Source: Streblospio benedicti
Taxonomy: Eukaryota > Annelida > Polychaeta > Spionida > Spionidae
Assembly (NCBI GenBank): GCA_019095985.1
Contig: CM032659.1
Location: 3,077,973 to 3,141,972, forward strand
Length of the DNA: 64,000 bases
Reading direction: 5' to 3'
Part shown: positions 52,268 to 64,000 of the stretch, in pieces
Numbering within the stretch: position 1 is the stretch's first letter
How the letters are laid out: each line of letters opens with the position of its first letter
Made by a program: the position numbers and the translations under genes
The notes under the pieces: model-generated
Databases searched by the model: none
What the model was told of the DNA's origin: nothing
Seen by the model: only the letters and a program-made list of their open reading frames with translations

Positions 52268-53499
52268 ACCTTAAAAATGCTGCGTTCGTCGCATTTAACA
52301 CCGGCGGATCTTTAAGATGTCCGTGCGTTTTTTGGTCGTGGACTGGCTGTAGACAGCCATTGTGGCTTAATGTGCCCTAGGCATTAGGGAGGTTCTACTG
52401 TATATTCGGCCGTCCTTGTTTGGTTTTGATTCGAGTACCGAGAGTAATCATCAGTACCGAGAAAACATTTCTATTATGGCATCCACTTTTTAGCACTCCT
52501 CTTCTTTCGAATGATGACATTTACGCTCGAACAAGTCTTTTCATCTCACCTTTATGAACTCGCAGAGAGCATTGAAGCTTTGTGTATGTATATATGTAAA
52601 CATGTATTGTCAGGTTCCACCTTTTTCTTTGTGTTCTGTTATGGAAATGTAGTTAATGTAGGTCCTGGTTTCTTTTGTTATTCCACCGTGTTTTGCTTCT
52701 ATCACTGACTCTTCATTGACATGCCGGTCCTTAATGGAACCCATTTCGTGCAGGCCGACAACGACTTTCTCTTTAGTCAGGCTTTTACTTTTTATCTATT
52801 TTGACACACCAAAATTAGAAAGCGTCTACATGTCAGAATGACCCAACCACATTTGAGACAAATACATTCCAGTCTTAATATTTTCAGACATTATAGAAGT
52901 TTCTGGTGACGGACAGTGATAGTGTCAGAAACATCAAAACTCGTGTGAAATGTAAGTAGACATTGTGTATGTTATTTGATTTCAAAGACATCCAACTAGT
53001 TTTCCCCAAAAAGAGGTTCTAATATCACGGCATGATGTTGCTTTCGTTTTCTTCTAGTATGTTTCTACAGCATAGTTTTTGCACGAAGCTGCTTGTTTTG
53101 TCCATGTTTTTACAGAATTGCTTTCACTTCCTTATGCTTTCCTTGATCACAAATGGCTGATAGACTTTGTAATGAGGCAGGTTGTCAGATCCATCATCCA
53201 ACAAGCATACCAATGCGGAAATATAAAGGCCATCTGTAACATTCAGTCATTTCCATATTGTAATAGGGGTAAATGTTAGCAGTAATAAATTGACTACCGG
53301 TATGCATTTTGTTGGTTTGACCCCAGTATCATATATAGCTGTAGACCCTTTTAATATTTGTTACATATTTAAATGTATTTAGGACAGAAAACTTAACGAA
53401 TATATTGCAAGTTCAAATTGAAATATGAATAATTGTTGACTTAGTTTAAATCACTAGTGCTCCGAAAGCAATGTTAATAGTTTTATCATGTTAACCATC
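52268..53499. other. Intergenic, no gene seen
   Basis: A pogo-like terminus scrap (GGGAGGTTCTACTGTA) lies at 52387-52402. Otherwise AT-rich and featureless. Confidence 0.4.
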
Positions 53500-54630
53500 A
53501 TGGGCCCCAGCATGGGAGGTGTGTGTGGTAAATATAACTATGTATACCTATGGTATGCTATATATGGTTTACAAACACTGTAACATACGCATTACAACTA
53601 GTACATGTAAGTAGAAAAGGTAACCAACAGGCACATATACCATGGGAGCCGGGGCATCCGTTTTAAACCCGCTTTACACTATAGCGAATTCCACCTACGT
53701 AGCTCTACGTGCACTGGCGAACTGGCAAATTTGTCAGGAAATTTTGAACATGTTCAAAAATTTTTAACGAACTTTCAGTTTGGTTGAAGTTTGCTTCAAA
53801 TAGTTATGCTGCGTCTATGGATCGCAGAACATTCGCACACATAAGTAACACTTCGTTTGCCTCAGCAACTTGTCGTACCATGAATTTTTGCTACGTTCAA
53901 TGCCGCCACAATACGCCCAAGTTGACGACGTGACATAATACGTGCAGATGCGTTGCACGGGTTCGCTCATGATCGCTCAAGTGTAAAGGTTTTAGGCTTG
54001 ATTTATGCTCTAGTATATACTTTATCACTTCACATTAGTGAAATAAGCTGACACCGTGTTATGCAATTCCTATTTAAGTATTTCCACCAACATTTCCTAG
54101 TTTCATTCTGCAGTAGGTTAATCAGAAAATGGCCTTTGATTGGCTGGATTAAAATTCGTTTGCATTTTTTATTTTATTTAATTTGATTTGTTTTTGTTAC
54201 AGTGATATGGTATATCCAACAATACGAGTAGCATATTAGTAGATCATATACAGGCCTTATCAATCACCTTTAAAATACTAAACAAAGTCTCACATAGTCT
54301 TTATGGTTATACGAACTTAACTGGCCATTCAAATCCAATCCTAAGCCAGCCAGTCAAAAAACATTTTCTGGTTAACATACTGCAGAACATTAACATCGGT
54401 AGATATATTTAAATTGTAATTGCATAGGACTGTGTCAGCTTATTTCAATAATGTGAAGTGATAAAATATACTATGGCAAAAATCAAGTCTAAAACGGATG
54501 CCTCTGCTCCCATGGTATATGTGCCTGTTTGTTATTCTTTCTATATAATAATAGTAATCTGGGTGGTATAGTGTTTGTAAATCATAGCAGTATACATACC
54601 ACACACCCTCCCATGATGCTGGGGCCCATA
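53500..54630. repeat. ~1.1 kb fold-back element
   Basis: The outer ends (GGGCCCCAGCATGGGAGG.. at about 53501 and the inverted form ending near 54630) and long inner parts match in inverted orientation. Examples are ATATACCATGGGAGC..GGGGCATCCGTTTTA against TAAAACGGATGCC..GCTCCCATGGTATAT, and TTCACATTAGTGAAATAAGC against GCTTATTTCAATAATGTGAA. The left arm is interrupted by a MITE (next entry). Part of the right arm (54330-54475) is also related to 21345-21480. Confidence 0.8.
53667..53988. mobile_element. MITE nested in the left arm of the fold-back
   Basis: CTTTACACTATAGCGA near the left end and TCGCTCAAGTGTAAAG at the right are inverted matches. Flanks GTTTTAA (53660-53666) and GTTTTAG (53989-53995) look like a target duplication. 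The opposite arm of the fold-back supplies the empty site (CCGTTTTAGACTTG in inverse), confirming the insertion. Confidence 0.75.
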
Positions 54631-56052
54631 TTAACCATCATGTTATTATGATGGAGTTGCTTGAAAATTGGCAATAATTTTAGGGCGGGGCGGTCATTTG
54701 GTATTGATGAGATAAGAAAATTGAACACCCTCTCTAACTCACTACGCTGAAATTGAATGCCCACCCCATGTTAACTTTAACAAATTGAGCGCCCCCACCA
54801 CACCCGGATAAACGGATATATATGAACAACGACATTCTTTCGTATTACAGAGTTTAATATTGGACAGATTCTATGAAAACTGTGGAAGCACCAAAGCAAA
54901 GGAGGATCCAAGCATATATTTATTTTCAAATGAAATGGTGGATCAAGGTCCCCATGGTACATTAAAAATAGTAAATACCCCCAAACCCCACATAACAAGG
55001 AGCCCCTATGGTGATGTCATGAGGCATGACAAAGGTTGAAACTTGTGACAAAATGGCGCAACTCGAGGTAAAGGACCTCACTTGAAATCACAGCCAGGGG
55101 CCCCACTAAAACTCAATCGGGCACTGACAACAATACATCTACCCTGAGAGCAAGTTGCCCAGTTGTGAGCTACATAATATTTGTCAGCACTCTTATTTTT
55201 CAGCATCTAGTCACTTTGAGGTTTACATAGAGTTGTCATGATGAAAGTCAGACATTCTTAAACATGATGAGCAAGTCAAGCGCAGTGACATGTGGCCATC
55301 ATTCGCGCATTAATACTCTTTCATGGATAAGGTCACGCGCGCTGGGACTATTTGTCGCCTGCTGTCACAGCGGATGTAGCGGCCAGTATTGCCTGATCAC
55401 ACCACGCTTTGATGTCTACGCAGCGAAAAACACAAAGTCGAGTCAAGTCAAGTAATACAATACATCTGCACTCAGCATCTTAATGATAGCATGTCTCGTT
55501 TTTTCTGTTTAACCGATGTGTATTGCTTTGGGTGTTATGGAAGTCTATGTGGACGTGTTCTTCCGCGTTTCTTTGCTGGAACTAGTTTATGAGTGGTATG
55601 TGTCGAGGTTGCACGCCGTTACAAGTGTATATGTAATCAGAACAAGTCCCAGGTCCTCTAAGTCCCAAGTGCGCTGAGTAGTTCTTCACGTCCACTCACA
55701 TCAGCCTTAACAAGGTGCATTTGGGATGTGTTTGCGGAGGCTCGCGGCGATGGCGAAACCAGGGCACGACACGACCAAACTGCCGAAAATGGCACATCCG
55801 GGACGTAATCCGGGACAAAATCAGCTCTAAGTCTACCATTTTTTCACAGAAAACTGAACTATAATGATAATAGAATGGAAGTAAAATGTACATGTACCAA
55901 TTGGAATTTAACATGCCAAACTTTCTCTAAAGTCAATCAAAATGTCGCCGTAGGTAGGCTATACAGACACAGTATGGAGTCAGCACTTCAAGCGGTTGGC
56001 CGATACATATTAGGGGGCGCACATGTCACAATGCCAATGGACCCAGGGAACA
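54631..56052. other. Intergenic, no gene seen
   Basis: Short open frames of no recognisable family. A block near 55918-55990 resembles the interior of the AGGGCACAACC-family MITE. Confidence 0.4.
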
Positions 56053-56214
56053 TATATTAGGACACTAAGACCTTGTTAGGGACACAGAAAGTATATTTAC
56101 AGTAGATTGTGACGTTTCAAGGGCACACGCCCCCTTCGACAGGTATCTTGAAACGTAACAACCTATTAAATATACAGTTTCTGTGTCCCTAACAAGGTGT
56201 CAGTGTCCGAATAT
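56053..56214. mobile_element. ~160 bp inverted-repeat element
   Basis: Terminal arms of about 45 bp: GGACACTAAGACCTTGTTAG at the left against the inverse of CTAACAAGGTGTCAGTGTCC at the right, continuing through GGGACACAGAAA. Flanked by ATATT/ATAT. A smaller hairpin (GACGTTTCAAG..CTTGAAACGT) lies in the centre. Confidence 0.75.
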
Positions 56215-58462
56215 GTTGAATCCAGAAAATATAAAGAATCTTCTGAATGATAATAAAGGTTTAATCACTGATGATGTGTGAAAACACGAAAACACATACA
56301 ATGTAGTGTTCTTGTGGTTGGTACCATGTAATAAAATAATGACAATAAAAATGTTTATATTTTATATAGGTAAGAGAGAATGGCAACTTCTATATATCTA
56401 TTGACCTACATGTTTGTTAGAAGTCATTTAGTTGAGGTATTCCATTACAATTATACCACGAGCGATAATAGGGTGCGTCCAGTGACTACAAAATCGCGCT
56501 GAGAAGTTCAATGTCGCACTGAAGTCCTTCGGTGGCCTTTTAGAGCATATTGTTCTTCCCACTTCATCCTTGTAGAAAGTATTTGATTTGTACGTAAAAA
56601 GGCTAATACACCAAGCCAGACTTCTTATTACCGTCATTGCAGATAACAGAAAAGGACATGGGCGTCGTACAAGGACGGTAAAGTAGGGTGTGCCATTGCT
56701 GGTCGTTATGTAGAATTGTAAGGGGATTACATGTATACTGATTACATAGGCTCTCAGAGCCATTGACGCAAATGAGGTACGTTGTACATTGAAATCGCTA
56801 TAAAATTAATACATATATGTAAGCAAAGCCAAGGATGGGATCATTGTGTATCACGGTGCTTCGACGGTCTTTCCGTTCTGGGTAAATGGACATGTTGTAC
56901 CTATAGCTTGGCATTCTTATCCACCATCAATGTGCGATCCTAATGGAATGCACTCCCTACGAGTCTATACGAGAGGCCATTTTTGTGAATAATATTTTGT
57001 GTAATTGTATTTGATAATGATGTTATAATATAATGAATATCTATTTTTTTTGTATATGTTTTGAATCATGCTTTTTGAAAGCAACTCTAAGCAACTGGTA
57101 CTAGTACAGAAGAAGCACTTTTTCAAGACAAATACAGAAGAACCACTAAATTGAAGAATACAGAGCTTCTCGTAGAGTGGATGGAATGATAAAATATATG
57201 CATTGTAAAACAGTCTGAGAAACAGACTTAAAATAGATGTATCAGAAGGCAGCTGTCCAAATGAATCGCTCAGTGCTTTTGTGGATGTAATACGGGTGTA
57301 CTAACACACGAACGTTTCTAACGTTTATTCTAAAGTTCCAGTCAATGTAATAAAATTCCTTAATTCCATCTTCACGCTTCACTTTCGGATCGAAAACCTA
57401 ACTCTACACTTTCAAATCTCACGTGTAACTCCTTCAGAACGTGCATAAAACAGTATCCAAATTAGGTCTGTACAACTGCAGTACAAATGAAAAACAAGTG
57501 TAGTAATTAAAGGTATGATTATGATTAGCGAAAAAAAAAAGTAAACTATTACTATAGCATATAGACAGAGGATATAAACATATGCAAGAATCGCAGAGTC
57601 TAGAAAGAAATTAACCATTAAGAGGGTGGCTACAAACAGTGATATTTACAAACTATTGGAATATAAATCCACAGAGTTACATGCATACATTCAGCGCATT
57701 AAACCGACAAATCCTGACTATACATTTCGATTAATCTCTATGTAACCCGACAATCCTGGCTAAACATTTCGATGAATTTCGATGAATTTCTTGCAAGGCA
57801 GCAAGTATTATCTAACACAAAAAATAAGGCTCAACGTTATGCAATGCTTGTTGCGAATTTATTAAATGCTGATTTCTTTTTGGTTTAAACATATTTCATT
57901 TCAAAACTGAAAAAAGATTCGGCATGGCAAAATGCGACTCGAGCTGTCTCCATACATATAATATAATACAGACATACACTCTCAAACAAGAAGACTAGAT
58001 CAAAAGTGTTCAAATAACACGGGTTCTCTAGAAAAAATGTTGACTTATGGACAGCAAAGATGTTTATATTATTATTACTAAAATTTACCAAATTCTACAT
58101 TGATCGGTTGTTCGAAAAGGGGGAGTTGTTTTTAACATGGAAGGATTTTAAGAAAAGAATTATTAACCTTATGTGACACATGCCATAAGGCGATAATCAG
58201 CCTTTATCAATAATTCGTGCAAACTTTGACAGCTGAAGTGAATGGAGCAGTTACTTTGCAAGATCGGGGATTCTGTTCATGCCTAATTAACAGAGATTGT
58301 TGTAAAGTACTTGCCTACTTGGACACTGGCGAATACTGTGACCTGGTCAGGGGTCGACATTAAGATTGATAGGATAGTGGACATCAGGGTCACTACGATT
58401 GAAAATCAGGTAGCCAGGCTCAAAATCAGGTGAGCCAACACTGATCAAGGCACATATAACAA
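56215..58462. other. Intergenic, no gene seen
   Basis: AT-rich. The 111-codon minus-strand frame at 56428-56763 has no recognisable domain. No definable repeat beyond a 12 bp doubling (CGATGAATTT) near 57770-57790. Confidence 0.4.
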
Positions 58463-58799
58463 GGTATCGTCCACAAATGACGTTACACGGCAGGCAGGTG
58501 GGTGGGTGTAGCTAAATATGACAAGTGGGGAAGGGGGGGGGTTAGCACTTGGTTGATGTCACATTTTGAAAAGAAATGTACTTATTTAACAGTATTTGAA
58601 CTTACTTTCTGACATGTTAAGTGAGTTGTGATATATCTACTGGTTGAAATCACATTGCCATGTTTGCATGTTTGGGGTTGAGGCAAATATAATGTCACTT
58701 ACCAGGATTGGGGGGGGGGGGGGGGAAAGATTACAAAAGGTTACAAGGGTGGGGGTATAAAAGGCCAAAAATGAGGTGACGTCATTTGTGAACGATCCC
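58463..58799. mobile_element. MITE with GATCGTTCACAAATGACGT ends
   Basis: The left end GTATCGTCCACAAATGACGT matches the inverse of the right end ACGTCATTTGTGAACGATCC. About 337 bp, non-coding, with a G16 run at 58710-58725 and a G10 run near 58535. Confidence 0.75.
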
Positions 58800-60255
58800 C
58801 AACTTGTGTAGAATTCACCAACCAAAAACTGAAAGCCCATTGGACCACACACACAGAGGCAAAAAGCAGTAGCCCGGCCAGTTTTCAGGTAGCTATGGGC
58901 TGCAGGGCTATCACTTAATGTTAACCCCTGCAAATTGACCAACTACTGAATCTGCAAATGATCCGGATGATGGCTCGCTAGATTCTAGCTGTGTGGGGTT
59001 GCCAAGACATCGGTATATAGTTTCCAAACTTGCATCGTCTAGTGTCATAATGGGATAGAACTGCAAACGTTGAAGTTGACATATGAAATAGCATATTGTT
59101 TAATTTGTGTGCTGTTGAATAGCTTTCCTCGCTTTTAAGTTGTGTCTGGTTCTCAAAGCTTCAATTTACTATATACAGATCAAAACATAATAATGAGTTG
59201 ACCTATTCAATTCAAACTTGAGGCATACGAGTGATCTGATATTTTCAGCTTCTGAGGAAACTAAGATATTTTTAACATACAAGAAGGTTGGGTTATGAAT
59301 GAATTGAGCTATCGAAGATTGAGATATATGGTCCAAATTATGATTTTCCAGCATAAATAAATGAGTAGCAATTATCCCTTTCATCAACAATAGCGGCACA
59401 TAGAGTGACAAAAATGCACTTGGCCAATATGGTAGTTGCACATGTGTAATAACTCTAAATCTATTTTTAACTTGAAACAAATCAAACTGCTGTTGATGAA
59501 GCCTTTGATGTAGTGAGAGCAATTGATCTGGCTGATGCGGTAGCATCAGACAATAAATGGGCGTAATAACAACTAAATCTTTCATCAACACACCACTGTT
59601 CATTATATTGGTATTCACCTCTCATCTTCTATCACCTAATTGGAAACAAACAAAACAAACATCGTATAATTTCAGAGTGTTGAAAAGATACATCACTTCA
59701 AAAACAATATGTATACAATGTATGAAATACTTGATATTTCGTATGTTCAGCTTTGTCTCATTTTTGTCAAATTTGACAAGGACCAAGAGGTCGACACAAT
59801 GTTTTTTTGTTACTTTTGGGAATCTTTTTAGACAATATTTGGAACCTTGAACAGTTATGGAGAAAATGAATAAGTATAATATAAATGTATAGAATGCACT
59901 TTTGGAGTTTAATCCGCAGTATCTTGAAGTAACATGTTTATGCTATGGTGACATTTCAATGTGAATCCTTTTTTGAAAGTAGTTAACTTAGTCTATGCAT
60001 GTGCATGAAAGCAAGGGTGGGGTGCATAAAGCATTTGCGGTTGGCAATGTAGTATACTCGCTCGCAAACCCAGTATTACACAAATCGTTAGCAAAATCCA
60101 AGTGCATAAAACGTTCCGTATACGCACGTTTCACTAACCTGTTTACGTTTACGGGCATTATGAAACGATATTGTTGCAGTACCAAAACGTATTTTTTCAG
60201 TTTCACTAAACATTTCTACGTTTTCTGGAAACCATTGTTCAATAATGATCGTAGT
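58800..60255. other. Intergenic, no gene seen
   Basis: The 149-codon minus-strand frame (59169-59618) shows no domain or codon bias like the secure genes. Nothing else is definable. Confidence 0.4.
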
Positions 60256-60393
60256 TAGGGGGTGGGGGTTACAAGTCTATGACGCCTCATAGTTGGGCAA
60301 GGGGGTGGGGGACTAATGACGCACAATGACCGAAGGGTGGTGGGGTGTCAGAAATCCCCCAAAATACGATGACGTCATTTGTGAACGATCCCT
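60256..60393. mobile_element. Truncated copy of the GATCGTTCACAAATGACGT MITE
   Basis: Only the right end (ACGTCATTTGTGAACGATCC, to 60390) and a G-rich body are present. The left end is missing. Confidence 0.6.
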
Positions 60394-60934
60394 TGTCATA
60401 CCATGCGTAAATCAACTAGCCACCGCAGAGCTGAAAAAACGTGCGGCCAAACTGTCCAAAAGTCCCGTTGTGCCGTAGGCATAAGATCGAGCGTTGGTCA
60501 TGTTTTATATCCTCTTAAGGTGAGTCTGGGCATGAAAAAATACACGCAGGACAGACGTGCACCGCACACAGGAGAGTTTTTCATTATTTTCGATCAGTGT
60601 AGTTGATCACACGGGATGTACACACAAGGGTTCCTACGAAGTGACCATGGATGATAATGTTGATGATATTGTATGCATGTAGTGAACACAAACATATCAG
60701 CAATGGATGCGATGTTCTCCGGATCGCCTCATATAATGGTCATGTTGAATTGTTGATCGCCCACTTTCCTTCTATACCCCATCCTCTTCGTTTCAACCAC
60801 ATTTTGTGGCGAATTTATGTACTCACGGCGCTTGTTTTACGGTTCTCAGCCATTTACGAGTAGAAAAATCAACGAGCATCGTCAGATTTTAACGATATGT
60901 GTCATCGTAGGTGGGCTTTAGTATGGGCTTTAGT
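60394..60934. other. Intergenic, no gene seen
   Basis: A CGTTGTGCCGTAGGCATAAG phrase near 60464-60483 resembles an AGGGCACAACC-family end. No gene. Confidence 0.35.
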
Positions 60935-60942
60935 ATAATTAC
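60935..60942. repeat. hAT target-site duplication, left
   Basis: ATAATTAC directly before the element, repeated exactly after it at 61865-61872. Confidence 0.85.
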
Positions 60943-61864
60943 CAGAGTTGGGGCGAGATTAGTTTTCATTGATTAATCTAATCAGAATTTGTATAATTTA
61001 GTTTAGTTTCAGTTAAACAGCAAACTTAAAAATTTCGGTTTAGTTTAGTTTAATCATAAATTCCCATTTTAATCAGGATTAGTTTTTATTTAAAAGTCCG
61101 CCAAAATGTATTTATTATCAGATATATGGTAACTCTTACAGAGCACAGTTTAGAGCAGGAAATGGCCAACTGCTTATCAGTGTTAAATGGTCTAATACTG
61201 ACCACTATGATGTAATAGGGTCAATGGCTTGCAAGCTCTCTTTATGTATAGCTACAGAGGTAAGGCTATTTCCTGTTAGCTTTAATTCTGATGGCTTTAC
61301 TTTAGATGAATTAATTAGTTTCCATTGTCAATACAATTAGCAGTTTCCTTGATTCTGCCTTGAAATAGATTGCTTATCATCCTTCATTCAGTAGAAGGAT
61401 GGTAGATAGTGGGGTTTGATTCTATGATTTATTGCTTTACACAGAGATATTACCTACTTCAGCCTAGAAGGACATTTCAGAGTTTTGTTTTCGTATATTC
61501 TGTTTCTTATATATCAAATGCTATTTGATAAATTGAAAACAATGTTTTCAGAACCAAAGCTTTTGTTTTATGTGCATTTTACCATCATATAAATTCGGAA
61601 CTCCTTATTTGAAGAATGGAATAAATGATATGTATATTTACATTAAAATGAAAGGTAAAATATTAAAACGTGTTATTTCGTTAAATTCATTGAATCTTTC
61701 ATTTGCAAAATTTAGTTTAGTTAATCATGTGATCATTTAGTTTAGTCTAGTTTAATCATAACATTTGCCCGGGGCACTTTAGCTTAGTTTAGTTTAATCA
61801 TGAAAATTGTCATTTAGTTTATAGTTTAGTTTTAATAATAGAAAAAATAGTCGCCCCAACTCTG
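60943..61864. mobile_element. Non-autonomous hAT transposon, 922 bp
   Basis: Terminal inverted repeats CAGAGTTGGGGCGA and TCGCCCCAACTCTG are perfect over 14 bp, and the element is flanked by a perfect 8 bp duplication (ATAATTAC), the hallmark of hAT insertions. Near each end the word TTTAGTTTAGTTTAATCAT is repeated several times in the same orientation, as in sub-terminal transposase-binding clusters. No transposase frame is present, so it would have depended on a partner. The intact ends suggest a fairly recent insertion. Confidence 0.9.
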
Positions 61865-61872
61865 ATAATTAC
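61865..61872. repeat. hAT target-site duplication, right
   Basis: ATAATTAC, identical to 60935-60942. Confidence 0.85.
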
Positions 61873-64000
61873 ATAATAATCAAATTTCTACAAGTAGACT
61901 TACATGTCAATTTAAAAGGACCCTGATTAATAACACTTAATGTAACGAATACATTAGAGATTGTTATACTATTTTACAATAAATGCACGCGTGTTTAGCC
62001 AGTATGACGTATTTTCCAGCTAATGTTTTAGTCCACCATTGCATGTTGCTCGACTGAACACATAATCATCAAGTGGTCTCAATAAGGCGGCGGTCTCTTT
62101 GAAGAGTTTGCATTGGTATCTTTATGGCCGCGCAAAATGGCATTCTTGTAGTAGAGGTGGTCACTTTAGAGACGTATAAGCTACGCATATATCTCTAGCA
62201 AAGTTTGCGTTTGCGTTTGCGTTCATGTTTATGCACCCCACACAACATGCGCAAACGCAAACTTTGCGAGGCACGCAAAGCCTGATGCGCACGCAAAATT
62301 TGTTTTTGTTTTTACAGAAAAATAAACTTTAGAATCAAATTGAAATATCACATGAGCTTAATTGATATCTGATAATATGAGCATCTCAAAATTTAGATTC
62401 TGTATAACACTTATGAGAAATTGGCAACCAAATTATAATTTCTAGGAGCATGCAATATTTACTTAGGAGGCCTATAAGTGACTTTTTTATCCCATGCGCA
62501 CCAACACAAGGCAGAATACATCAATCAGTTGATGTTGCCCTTTTAATGGTTGAAGTTGAACCATGCAAAGACATCCCGTCTTGGCAGGTATTTTGACAGT
62601 ATTTTGATAGTGAGTGTTGATCTAACCTTATCATGTTATATTGGGCTGCTTAGACCGACGATCCCACATGCACAATAATACTAATACGCCATTCCCGCGT
62701 ATAGTTTTTCTCCTCCTCAACAGTATTAATATTATGTCATTTAAACACCGATAACAGGTGATTTTAATCTTTATTCTGTAGAAATCCATTTTATTTTTGG
62801 TTCAATTGGCCGCCATGACACGCATATGTGTTTTTTTTTCAATAATAGGTGTATGACGTCGTAGGTTTGTTGTCTTGTGTTGCGATGTAAAAAAGAGCAT
62901 TTGTATTGCTTGCTGTCAAATCTGTTGTTGTGAACCAGCTACTTCATCTTTATCAGTAGTTGGTTTTCTTCATAATTACACAACTCAAAATTCAGGCGAT
63001 TTTTGACCGAAATTATAAATTTTTTTTTTTGGTTCAATTGAAAACAACTGTAAATTCCAGGCGATTTTCCGATTATTGCCCAAATCAACAGAATCCCCGC
63101 CATTTTACCGTGTTCCCGTGTCAAATTTAAATTTCCCGGTTTTTCTCGACCTACCGGTACTGCTGGTAACCATGTATGCAGTTGTGCATCTAATCTAGGT
63201 CAGAACCACGTATAACAGTATAACACATTTCCCACAGTACTGAATAATGGAAAACAGTAAAAATGTGAATTAGAAAAGAACGAGCAAAACATTGCAATGT
63301 TTCAAAACGTAAGTGCGCTTTTGTTTATAAATCTAGATGTTAAAATTCTTAAATAATGCTTTTATTTTGAGACTATCTCCTCACCACGCAGTGACAGGGA
63401 ACAACTATTTAACGGTAAATCATGTAAAAGTCTATATTACAGGCAAAGATGTAAAAGGACATCCATCTGCTGGCAATTTGCAAGAATTGTAACTCATTCA
63501 GTTCTTACAAAATTTTAACATTAACTGTCACGTAATATCAAAAGATTTTCCCTGCGTGATTTTCAGAAGCTAAGCAGTTATAGTAACATTTTCAATGCAT
63601 AGGCCATAATGCAAACCGATTTGGTGCTATGAAGGCATGATTTTAATTGGGAATCATTTTATATCAGTGTGATATGGTGTAGATCTGGAACTTTGACACA
63701 CATGAAGATTTTTACAATCCTATTGGAAAATGCTCTCCATTCAATGCACAAGATATATTTCTTAGAATCCTATTTTTTTCTTGTTCTTTAAAGCTATTAC
63801 TTTGATAGAGTAAATGTATCCAATATGTATGCATCTTAGGATAGTTAAATGCCATTAAATATGAAGATTCATCTTTTAGAACATAAAAATAGTTTCAATG
63901 TATCACTTAAGACTTTGTCATGAGTATATCTATGACAGCATTAGATTCATTAGAATTGTTAGGATGCACAGTTCCTCTCACTATGACAGGGATAATGTGG
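61873..64000. other. Intergenic, no gene seen
   Basis: A pogo-like fragment lies at about 62074-62176. A hairpin at 62198-62267 pairs GCAAAGTTTGCGTTTGCG with its inverse across a 34 bp loop. The rest is AT-rich with no coding signal up to the window end. Confidence 0.45.

Noticed and set aside
59169-59618. 149-codon minus-strand frame
   Set aside because: No recognisable domain, AT-rich composition unlike the two secure genes, no splice or neighbour support.

Overview
The window looks like a draft nuclear assembly of an invertebrate chordate. Amphioxus (Cephalochordata) is my best guess, from three things. The coding exons are small and very GC-rich (third positions almost all G or C) and sit in AT-rich, transposon-laden DNA. 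There is an ankyrin gene built of recently multiplied units. Short tandem repeats span exon-intron junctions, a type I recall being described in amphioxus as 'mirage' minisatellites. Species and phylum are inference only; no rRNA, mitochondrial or marker sequence is present. One run of exactly 100 Ns (40194-40293) marks an assembly gap.

Only two convincing protein genes are present, both on the minus strand. Near the left edge (1317-2804) is an apparently single-exon gene for a 495-residue ankyrin-repeat protein with a SOCS-box-like C-terminus, probably a substrate adaptor of a Cullin-RING ubiquitin ligase. A decayed second SOCS-like tail lies just downstream of it (758-967). The other gene fills the middle: a class A (rhodopsin-like) G-protein-coupled receptor, closest in feel to the FMRFamide/neuropeptide-receptor group. 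It is spread over about 29.5 kb in at least nine exons (48018 down to 18549), giving 461 visible codons. Each transmembrane helix lies in its own exon, and every junction inside the seven-helix core is phase 0. The signal/start exon and the last few C-terminal residues were not found.

The rest is mobile and repeat DNA. There are many ~180 bp pogo-like MITEs (ends CAGTAGAACCTC) and many ~150-190 bp MITEs with ends GGCAGATCC/GGATCTGCC. There is a clean 922 bp non-autonomous hAT element with an 8 bp target duplication (60943-61864). Several large fold-back palindromes, a tRNA-derived SINE, a LINE reverse-transcriptase remnant and a fossil Penelope-like element with terminal inverted repeats are also present. 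Local duplication is widespread: a >3 kb duplicated segment inside the last receptor intron (19117-22290 and 22873-26610), a ~600 bp duplicated block near 46.1-47.2 kb, and tandem copies of splice junctions beside exons 3, 4, 5, 6 and 8.

The most interesting signal is this recurrence of junction-spanning duplications in one receptor gene. They place decoy donor or acceptor sites, with 2-30 bp of real exon attached, next to the true sites. They could be splicing noise, a source of receptor isoforms, or a by-product of a mutational process acting at exon boundaries.
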